Assembly: GCF_000003815.2 (NCBI RefSeq)
Contig: NC_049991.1
Coordinates: 20,293,116-20,357,115 of the forward strand
Length of the DNA stretch: 64,000 nt
Origin: Branchiostoma floridae
Lineage: Eukaryota; Chordata; Leptocardii; Amphioxiformes; Branchiostomatidae
Reading direction: 5' to 3'
Positions 10,780 to 21,500 of this stretch are shown here, piece after piece. The notes below the pieces were generated by a model, which saw nothing but the letters and a program-made list of their open reading frames with translations, was not told where the DNA came from and searched no databases. The translations under genes were made by a program, and so were the position numbers. Position 1 is the stretch's first letter. Every line of letters begins with the position of its first letter.

Positions 10780-11887
10780 GTAAGGAGCATAAGGATATAA
10801 GGATCATATTTTCCATAAGTCGATGTTTTGTTTTGAGGGGGAAGGGGTAATTTTGAGAGTTGTTTTAGGGCGATTCGAAGGTTCCATTCGCGCTCTATTG
10901 GCATGGCTGTCAAATCAGTTGGGCGATGGTGACCCGCCCTTACGCAGTATTTATCCCATGCGTGGCGTATTTACTAATGCCTCTAAATCCTTGTCGTCAC
11001 TGCTTTACCTTATTTATCGCACACAGTAACAGGGGGTGTCGCTTTTCGTGGTACAGCGCGTTTTGAAACGAAACGACGTGAGAAATTTACGGCGAAATTT
11101 TCCTGGCCGAGGCTTCCGCCTAAAAATCGTTGACCTCGGAATTATTATGATAGAAGGGTCTTGAACCAGCACACACACGTCGTGCCGGGACGTCCTTGGT
11201 ACGGGGACCTACTCGGCATTCTAGCTCTTTCCACCAGCTTTGGCACCCTTCCATGCCCCGTAGGCTGTTCATTGCGTCTGTGTTATGCCTCTGTCTTTTT
11301 TCGGAGGTATCAAGCTGAGTTAGTGAGTAAGCAAGTCGCCCCCCTCCCCATAGCGTTGTTGTTAGAACCGGTGTCCTTCTGCGTTCGGCCGGCCTTGGAT
11401 CGCTCAGCTTTCATCCTTGTGACTTTTAGTGGGGCTTGAAAGAAACGCCAGCTTACGTAGACAGACATACAAATATACAGCTCTCTTTGTGGCACGGGAA
11501 TTTTCACAAGATCGTAAGAAAAATAGCCCTTGTTTAAGTTGGAAGCCATAGCGAAACTCGAGTTTTGGTTGCGTAATTTGTTGTTACTCGGCTTGGTTTA
11601 CGTCGTAGTCGCGCTTGCAGCGAATTTCTCTTTCCATAAAAGGTTTCATCTTTTGAAAGTGTTAATATTTCTTCATACTAGCAAAGGATACAGGCATGAA
11701 CTTCCAGGAAGTCTTAGAGATATTTTTCAAACTTCCTCTGGAGAAACAGGAAATGGTATAATCGCTTCCTCCATGCAGCGTCAGTCATATGAGTCTTAAA
11801 TCCATTTTACATGTAGGTGTTTCCCATGCATAAGTTCCTAATGTATAACAGTAACAACCCATTTGGTGTCTGTGTTCCATGTTGCAG
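10780..11887 (+). other. Epsin 5' UTR intron
   Basis: Runs from donor gtaagg at 10780 to acceptor ttgcag at 11882-11887. G+C-moderate sequence, probably partly regulatory. No coding exon recognised. Confidence 0.5.
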
Positions 11888-12034
11888 GTTATGGTGCTGT
11901 GAGAGTGGAGAAGGGAGAGAGAGAGGTTTCAGCTAGACTGGTACTAGTTTGATCACTATTGTTCTTCAGACAAAGACACCGGGCCTCCTCGGTTATTGTG
12001 TTGAAGGCAGGTGGCTCGGAATTAATCAGCCAAG
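11888..12034 (+). other. Epsin 5' UTR, second exon
   Basis: Untranslated start of the exon that carries the ENTH start codon. It contains a tiny upstream frame (ATG 11891, stop 11900-11902) encoding MVL. The alternative acceptor cttcag near 11970 would remove it. Confidence 0.45.
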
Positions 12035-12578
12035 ATGCCGGTGCGTCGATCGCTCAAGAACGTGGTCCACAACTACACGGAGCCGCAGGTCAAGGTGCGC
12101 GAGGCGACCTCGAACGACCCCTGGGGGCCCTCGAGCTCGCTCATGACCGAGATCGCGGACTTGACCTACCACGTGGTGGCGTTCTCGGAGATCATGAGCA
12201 TGATCTGGAAGCGGTTGAACGACCACGGGAAGAACTGGCGCCACGTGTACAAGTCTCTGGTCCTGCTGGACTACATCATCAAGACGGGTTCGGAGCGGGT
12301 CGCCCAGCAGTGCAAAGAGAACATCTTCGCCATACAGACCCTTAAAGACTTCCAGTTCATCGACAGGGACGGGAAGGATCAGGGAGTGAACGTGCGCGAG
12401 AAGTCGAAGCAGCTGGTCGCGCTGCTGAAAGACGATGACAGGCTGAAGCAGGAGCGCCAGCGGGCGCTGAAGGCGAAGGAGAGATTCGCGCAGGCGAACA
12501 CGGGTATCGGCAGCAGCTCGCCGCAGCTCTTCAGCGAATCACAGGAGGGGAAAGGGGCGTCAAGTTCTCCGTACAGAG
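12035..12578 (+). CDS. EPN: Epsin coding exon 1: ENTH domain
   Basis: Encodes residues 1-181, from MPVRRSLKNVVHNY to SSSPYR. The blocks VREATSNDPWGPSSSLM, EIMSMIWKRLNDHGKNWRH and KDGQGVNVREK-like DRDGKDQGVNVREK are near identical to other animal epsins. By alignment from memory, phosphoinositide-contact residues of vertebrate epsin correspond to R4/R5, K8, R22, R60, K66, H70 and K73, all present. The amphipathic helix 0 is three residues shorter at the N-terminus than in vertebrates. The exon ends in phase 1 at CAGAG/gtaaga. The exon is strongly G+C-rich against its introns. Confidence 0.95.
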
Positions 12579-15500
12579 GTAAGACTTGTTTTTAAGTTAT
12601 CAAGTTATTATGTAGAATTAGAGAATCATTTCTTTTGTTGTGTAATCTTTCTCTGTTAGGCATGAAGTGTTTGTTTGCTTGTCTTCTTGTGTGTCTGGGG
12701 GTATGTGACTATTGAGAGGGGAAAGGGGCGTCAAGTTCTCCGTACAGAGGTAATACTTGTTTTGAAACCATAATAAGTATTAAGTTCTGTATGTAGAATT
12801 ATAGTATCCAGTAACCAGTTTGTGTGTTACACTTGAAGTGTTTGTTTGCTTGTCTTCATGTGTGTCTGGAGGTATGTGACTATTGAGAGGGGATAGGGGC
12901 ATCAAGTTCTCCGTACAGAGGAAAGACTTATTTTTAAATTATGAACTTATTATGTAGAAAATATAGAATTATTACTTTTGTAAAATTGAAGGTACATGTA
13001 TTGTAATCAGTTTGCATGTTAGACATGAAGTGTTTGTTTGCTTGTGTTCATGTGTGTCTGGAGGTATGTGACTATTGCAAAGGGATCGGATGAAAGGCGG
13101 AAGCGGTATAGGAATGTAGAATATTTGTTAAAATTGTGCAATGTATGTACACATGTGAAAATCCACTGTATGTACATTTTTGTGTTCATAAAAAAAAAAA
13201 CATGATATGTTGTACGAAAATGACTTGTTCACTCTAAAAGCAGCTATCATCTCAAACAATTGACTTAAGGATGTTTGTTGTCTGTTGATGTTGAAATGAA
13301 TACTAAAGGACTTTCTTGTGAGACAGTCGAAACAGTTGCTTTTTATTACATGATTAATAATGTTTCAATCATATTAATGTTGTCAATGTGCAACCTATTA
13401 ATTTGAAAATTGCACATGACTTGCGTCATAAAATCAGAGCAGCCAAAAGATGTTTGCACTTGGAAATGAGTGTAATGTACCTATAGTCTAATGGTGAATT
13501 AGTAAGCTATTAGTTTTACACTAATAGTTACTTTATAGATACACTAATAGTATATCAGAAATCTTGTTTTGTCAGTCATTAAACATTGTGTTTGAGTGGC
13601 AGGCAGCATTAATTATGAATGAGTCCACCAAGACTTGCAAAAGAACAAGGACTGGTTGGTCTTTCACTGGTAAACGTGAAAGTCTACTAGATTGTAGCTG
13701 AACTGGGCTGGCAAATAGAGAAGTCGCGGTCTACGTGTGTTTTGCCTCCCTACTACTGACAGTCACCAAAGAGGTGAATTTTTACGCAGGACTAGAAATA
13801 CTGGGTGCAAATACACTTTTGTGCACCTAAAATTGAACTTGTTCACCTAAGTTTTGTCTGAAGGTGCATAACTACTGTAGATATTCATGTAGATAATTAT
13901 ATAGGGCAACATAGAACTTGGGTTTTCCTAACACCATTTACATTTTATGAAATTGCAAGTTGGCATATTTTTGCCTGCAATCGTAGATGTTTTTATTGCT
14001 ACAAATTGCACGTGGATATTTTGATCCCTGAACTGGTTACCTGGCACTAAAAATAACTTGGGTCTACCCTGGGTGGAAAGAGCCAACTGAAAATACGAAC
14101 TAAATAAAAAGAACACAGGTGAAAATGGAAACACTGATTTATTTTAAGGCTTGCTCACCTACAGGCCCTTGCCCTTTCCCAAAATACACCCTTGGGCGTT
14201 AATGTGTTGGTTCCTGATATGCTGCATGGTGACGTCATGGGAAAAATGAGTCTGCCTTTTGTGAGTCATAATCATATGGCCGAGACCTGCTAAATATACA
14301 CATTGGTACTGTCAGTACGTAATGTGTGGGAGGTTGATATTTAACTAGATTTTTATATGCTCTTTTATACACACTGACAACATGTGTAAACACATGTGAA
14401 AAGTATATAGTATATGCAGTATCTCCTGCATTGCACCTGAAATTTGCATAAAGATTGAATGAGATGAAAGAACTCCAAAATTTCAGGTTGCGTTGCGTAC
14501 TGCCCTCCCTGGGTTGAAAATCAAGTTGCGCCAAGCAAAATGTGGTTGCTTTTGCAAGTTTAAAGTGGGTATTTTGAGCACTGAAGCTTGTCCAGGGTCA
14601 GGGTGGGGTTAATGCGATTAAAGCCTAACTACAGGTTGCCCTGCTATGGGTCATGTGATACATGTGATAACTGACAGAAACCTTATTAAATACCATATCT
14701 GATTGCTGTTGAACCCTTGGTAATGTAATCCTGCAGTTGTCAAAGTTCGCCTATCAATGTTTTGTGATTCAGAGTCTGACAGATTCAGATTGTGAGTCAT
14801 GGGTAGAGAAAAAACAGACATGGGATTTGGAAGGACTCGACTTGAGATTAAAAATTATGAATCACACCCCCCACCCCTGGACAGGCACTCTGACAACAGT
14901 TGCTTGGAGTTAGATATTTGCTGTTTTCATGTTTGCAAAAGTGCAAAAAAGTGCTATTGGTGTTGATTAGTCGAAGAAACCATCCAAAAATGACAAACTT
15001 AAAATGATGAACGAAAACGACATGAAATTCGTCTACGCCTGTAGCCCTTACAGACATGCACTGAACAGCCTATACCGGTAGTCCCTCAATACTTATTACA
15101 TGGAGATTTATTATATGAATGATACGGACTCAAGGAAATCATTTCATGCAAGCACATTGATTTTTCGTACATACACATACTTGTGTACACATTTACTGAT
15201 TTAGGGTTTGGTTATATTTAGCCAGTGGTTTTACATTGTGTGAATAATCCTGTTGTTTAATATGAAAACATGTCGTTGTTCCGTGTAGAATTACCAACAA
15301 GATGTAATTGTAATTGTGGTTGTTGAACACTATTGCATGACCTATTTATTGGGTTAGACTGTATTAATTTGGTTAAGTAGCTTGTTTAAATCCACTCAAG
15401 CTTCAATGACATCAGCTATGAAACTCCTGACTGGGCTGTTATAAATTCATTTATTACTTAGTTGTGGCTGGCTGTAATGCCAGTGTTCTCAAGGCCTTTA

Positions 15501-18500
15501 CACAGCATAGGGGGCCCCTATGCTGTGATTTTGATCCTATATGCTGTGATTTTGGCCCCTACGCTGTGATACGGACCCCCACATTTTGATTTGGGCCCTA
15601 CATTATGTTTGAACCCCTACATTGTGTTTCAACCAGCTTTATTTCAGTAAGTTTGGCTCTCAAAGTACAGGAAATAGTGTTTCCGAGGGTTATACTTATA
15701 CTTTCATAGATAGAAAATTTTGAAGGGGGAGGATTCCACCAGACCCCCTTTAATGTTCACACCTTTACCGCTTGCCATGTGGCTTTTGCACTAACACTCG
15801 CTTTACACTAGGTTTTTCTGAGACGTCTTGGCCAAGACCGTCTCAAGACCGTCTCAGCCAAGACGTCTCAGCCACAGTGTAAAGAGCGATTTAGGGGTCT
15901 CAAGACCAGATTCCTGCTGTGCGTCTTGAGACCACATCAGATGTGGTCTCAAGACGCTCAGCGGGAGTGCCAAGACGCCCAGCAGGAGTGCCAAGACCCT
16001 TTTTTTACTGTGTAAAGAGAACGGTCTCAGAAAATTCGTCTCAGAGCCTGTTCAGAGCCAACTTCAGAGCGGTATTAGTAGGTCAACGGGTATATATCAT
16101 TGAGCCTACCAAGTGCGATCTCTACAGCATTTTGGATCTGTGTTTACTAGGTGGTTGTTTTTCATTATAAATTTTTCTTTTTTATTTTCGACACCTTTTT
16201 TACCTCTTTGAACAGGGACAGTTTTTGTTTGATAGTAGTTGGAGTCCACTACAATCCAACTTTTCATATTTCCCCTGAATTTGTGAAAAAACTGCCTACT
16301 TATTACGGAGGAAAGTGTGTGGTTAAATGCAGAAACACAGAATAATGCCTACATGCCTGCTCTGCAGGGAGTCCAAGACAGCTTGTCACAGCGTGTATAA
16401 AGAGAACTGTTAAAGGTCTTGGCTGAGACGGTCTTGGCCAAGACGTCTCAGAAAAACCTAGTGTAAAGCGAGTGTAAGATGCCTACTACGCTGTGAAAAA
16501 TTCCTGGTGAGAACATTGAATGGTACCTGCTGTGCCTGTGCATGTAATGTGGGGCTTAGGTGAGCAGATATGTCATCACCCAGTCAGCGTCAGGAATTAG
16601 GACTGTCAGCGTCGGGCCAGCGCTCGGAATACCAATCTACAAATTGCTGCTTATCAAGTGATGAGACCCGATCTCCGGTCCCCCGGGCGTTTTGCCCTGG
16701 TATTAGCGGACGTGCAAATTGCAGTGAAAATTGTGATGTGCACATGAAGATTGGCATGTAATATATATTGATGATCAGGTGCTAAATGTGAAAATTGAAA
16801 AGTGCTGTCAACATTAATCATGCTTGCAGTAGTATGACCTTATTAGTTAAGATTAAGAATAAAACAAGCTTAATGTGAATGGGAAAAGTTTGAAAACATG
16901 TGTGATACTATGTTTGTGTCATGTGTGGGTGTGTATAATTTATATGTATTTATCATTCATGATATATGTATTGCCATGTGATAAGTATGTGTACAGGACT
17001 TGAAATGTCCACTTATAATTGTGTATTTTAAGGTTATTGATATTGCAGAAAAGTTTTAATTTCACAAGATAGAGGATTTTAGGTAGATATGCAAATAATT
17101 CAATTTGTGTGAGCTAACAGTTTTTTCCAGACTTACATAAATGCATTTTTACCAGCAGTGCTTGCAAGGAACCAAACTCACCCCCCCCCCCCCCCATTCT
17201 CTGCACAACTCATGATATATACCATATTTATTAACCCTCTTGCTTCATCCTCATGCTCTTCCAATGACCGGTTGTACCCCCCACTATGCAGCTGACGACA
17301 CTAACTTTGGGGATGTTGGTCCAGCCTCTGAAGCCACTGGTAAATGCCTGCTCACTCACTCACTCTCTCATTCACGTTTTCCGCCGATCCGGACTCAAGT
17401 TGAATGTACTGTTCTCTGAAATGCACAGCACTTTTACCAAACCAAGCACAGTACATGTAGTTCTTTTGGTAGGCAGTAGTAGTACTAGTAGTAGAGTAGT
17501 CAACAATGATGCAACAACATCAGTAATGCACCCACATCATCAACTTTCTAATAGTTTCTTTTCTTTCTCTTTTTCTTTCTTTCGCTACTTTTTCCTTGAT
17601 CCGTTTTTGGCAAACAGTTTCCCCAATCCAGCTGATTCGTTGTCATCGCCACACAATATTCCAGTGTGTCAGGATGTGCACATTCATCGCACTTCTTTCC
17701 GTGATTTGAATTTGAAATCAACAAATGGTTTTGCACTTGTACTTGTACAAATAATTATCTTAGACTAGTTAGAGGAATGCCCCTGGACGCCCTTACGCTA
17801 CAGAGAAAATCGTCTGACAAGCATGAAATTCTGATTGACCAGGGATGCTACCAGGTCATCTGTGGTCACAGTCTTCTACTGTGACCTCTGGAATAATATT
17901 TTTGCCTCTTGGGATATCTAAGAATGCACTTTTTTAACTTAAAATCATCAAAAACTCTGCACCAGGGAAGGTGAATGCCCCCAGACCCCCCCGACAATAG
18001 TCACTTACCGCGACTCACCAATAAGTTTGGACTCCCTATTATAAAATCCTAGCTAAAAGCCTGGTGAGAGCTAGTGGGATGCTATAATCTGGAATGTCTT
18101 TTTAGTGACTTAATTCATTTGCTTGATATATTTTGTGTGAAGTAAGAGGAATGGATTGGGAAGGTCACACAAACAACAGGAAATACCCTGATGACGAGAA
18201 ATATTGATTTGAAGAAAGAAAACATGCTAAATGTACACCTGATTGTTTCACAGGCTGAAAGTGATTCTTCCTCGTCCATCCTCAAAGAACTTGTTTTGTT
18301 TGCAGTAAATTGTACTCCTACAAAACAGAGGACAAGATTTACACAAATGCTTCAGAAAGAACTTAGATCTATCTAAGTAATTTAGAAGTACAAACATATA
18401 CAATGATCTGCTGTACACTGGCAGCCTGATTAGCCTTACCACAAAGCACTTCAAACACAGACTACTTGCACTTGTATTTTGTATATATTTCATTGTCAAC

Positions 18501-21500
18501 TATTATTTCAACTCTTCCATGAATTTGGTAAGAATTTGTATTGTCTCTGTCAGCAAGGATCTTCTGTACTAGCCACAGCCAAGTCTAGTTGGGCAGCCCT
18601 TGTCAGGGTTAAACAAGTTTTCTAAAATTCACTTGTCCTATCGGGCAAGTACATAAAAAATTTACTTGCCCGAACCAAATTTTCACTTGCCCGAAATTTA
18701 AATTACATTTTTCTATGTATTTTCACTTTGTTTTCCTCACTGACGAGAAAGTTTTTGAGTTTTGATCTGGCCCTATCATCCAAAATCTATGTTTCTACTG
18801 GCTTAAAAATGACATGGTCAATATAGGCAGGCATTCAGCCCCATGTGCTGTCACACTCAGTGGTAATTTGAGCGGGTCACATCTGGAAATTCTTACTTGC
18901 CCGTAGGGCAAGTGGGGAAGCACTTCTGCTTGCCTGAACAGCACTTTTACTTGGTCGGGACAATCGGGCTAATGGACTTGTTTATCCCTGCCTTGTTACA
19001 AGTCCTGAACAGACAGTCCAATAAATGAAAAAAAATCTGATGAGACTATGTTGTTATTTGAACATGTAGTCTTCTTCGGTGCAAAACCCCATTGTTTTCT
19101 CCTGCAGACGTTTTAATGACCTGTCACCTTCTTCACTGCATATTGAACAGTTTGTATCGGTGCTAAGTCAAGTTATTACAACAGGTCAAGTTCAATTTAC
19201 GCTTACATAACTGTTCATTATGCACTGATATCTAATCTACCTCACCAGTGAATACCAGATTCACGATGATGATAATGCACATGGTTATCTACATCATTCA
19301 CCCGGACGGGTGTGTCACCCCGTAAGGGGCGGTATAACCCGTCGCTGTGCGAACATGTACGAACATGTATATAGGGCTCCCTTGGAAATCAGTTACTACG
19401 TTAACTAAAGGGACTACCCTAAAGATCAATAAATAGATAAATAAATAAATGCACTAATGAAAACAACACAAGTCATTGAAACGTCTGCTGCAAAAGAATA
19501 AAAGACGGTTGTGCACAGAAGAAGACGATGTTCCAACCCTATGAAACTGTTTTTATTTACGGAGGTTGTTGTTTTTTCTGCATTCCCAGCAGGCACGCCG
19601 CCCGGAATCTCGTCTGACATCGAGCAGGCGCGGCCGCAGACTCACGGCGAGGAGGAGCTGCAGCTTCAGCTGGCCTTGGCCATGAGTAAAGAAGAGGCCG
19701 ACCAGGTCAGTAAAGAGGCAAGTGCACAGAGAACGGTTCCGACGGGGTGCACGGAGCACGTGTCAATGTCAAGCCTCGCCAGGTGTGCAGATGTGGGGGA
19801 GGGGGGTAGTTTACAGACCCCTTCTTCCAAACGTGGAAATGCAAAAAAGTCAATGTAGAAATGCAAAGCAAAAGCACAGTAATGATTAAATTGAAAGACC
19901 AAAACTTGATTTGACAAACACAAAGGAATTTGACTGAGAGACAACTACTTTAAAGTTTTAACTGAAATCCAGACTGAAGGGGTCCAAGCATTCTTCCTTG
20001 CGAAACACCAAAGCAAAAATTCGAAAATAACAAATAACTGTCTGACACAAATACAGACGTAAGAAGTACTAATTGGTGATCATTACTATACAAATCATTA
20101 TACATACTATACGTACATCTTTTATCTGATCTCAATTTGAAATTTCATCTGTGTTGGTAGAAGTAATTATGAATCAAACTTAAACAAATTTCCAACACAA
20201 AAATGATGGACCTACCCAAATTTTGGACTGTGAATCTCCAGGAATCACATTATGCAGATAGAACACGTGACTCGTATTCATAAGCAGTGGATTATAAGTT
20301 GTAGAAAGTCTATGGCGTCCCCCGTCTCTGTTTAGGGATGGTTGTAATGTTGGCTGGAAACAAGGATCGGTTTCAAAGAAGGATTTATGATTTGGGAATG
20401 TAAGATTAAGAAAGCTGTTTCCTTGGGTGGTTGTAAAGGTCTCTGCACACCTGAGCTGTAAGGGTTACATGGACACGTGCCCGTCACACCTGTAACGCAC
20501 TCACACAGGTGTACACTCAAGGTCAAGCTGACCGTCTTCACCTCCAAGAGGACGCCGCTGTCCCAGGTTTGCGTGTGCCGCTCCCTCTCCTCCCTTGGAG
20601 ACTCTGTGTGTGTGTGTGTTGATCTGATGCTATAATGTCATTCTGTCTCAGATGGCCCAGGTCAAGTCTCAGCCCGGCGCAGCGCAGGGCCCCCCTGGCC
20701 CGCCGGCGCCGGCCCCCGCCGCCGCCCCGCAACCGCCTGCAGAGGACGACGACATTCAGCTGCGCTATGTTCTTGCCATGAGCAAAGGGGAGGCAGAGAA
20801 GGTTGGTGGGCCCACGTCTCCTTCTCATCAGCTTCTCTCTGTTTCCTTAAGTTGGTGTTGTCACTTTTTTTTTCTTTAAGATGTTACGGTCGCGCCCCGG
20901 CCATGTCTTTATTCTTGTGTTAGAAAGTTCCAGGCAAAACAAGCAAATACATTGTACAATGATTTTCACAATCTCAGTGGCACTTTTTTTGGCAGGGTTT
21001 GGTAAAAGTGGTAAAAGGTACACAAGTTACCCACTGCCAGAAATAGGCCTTAACATTTGGAGTTCTTAAACTGTAACTGCATAGGTATGGCCAGCCCTAT
21101 GTTAGGTGTCTGTTGACTACCTGGTTAGGGAGGTAGCAAGAAGGATGGGGGAGAGTAAATGGGTTTATGTGAAAAACAAATGCACTTGAAGAATAGCAGA
21201 ATAATAAGCAAAAGTCTACGTTTGCAAACTTCTGTCAATTGAGACCAGAAAAAATTTTGCTATAAAAAAAACAAAATGCAGAAAGAGTTGATCTGGAATA
21301 AAATCTCCCCCTCCCAAATCCTTCTTGGTTAGTCCTACGGTAACAGTACTGTATGGAACAGTAAGTATGCCTTTACTTGTGTTTCTTTTGAGTTCTGTTT
21401 GAGTATTTCATGTTATGATCACTTTGATATGTTCATACTTTGTTCCTTTTGTACATTCAGTTTTTTATTATACATACCAGTTTCATTTAATGTCTTATTT

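Larger units (their letters stand above)
13079..17291 (+). other. Remainder of epsin intron 1
   Basis: A-T-rich intron. Recognisable content: a 13-bp-arm palindrome with degenerate repeats (15501-15620), a 682-bp MITE (15794-16475) and a C-run near 17180-17196. I see nothing else with support. Confidence 0.6.
17340..19589 (+). other. Epsin intron 2
   Basis: Contains a CAGGGTT-ended MITE (18604-18990) and a probable LINE tail (about 19300-19451). The rest is A-T-rich with short microsatellites (GTAGTA near 17475, TTTCT near 17555). No other gene seen. Confidence 0.6.
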
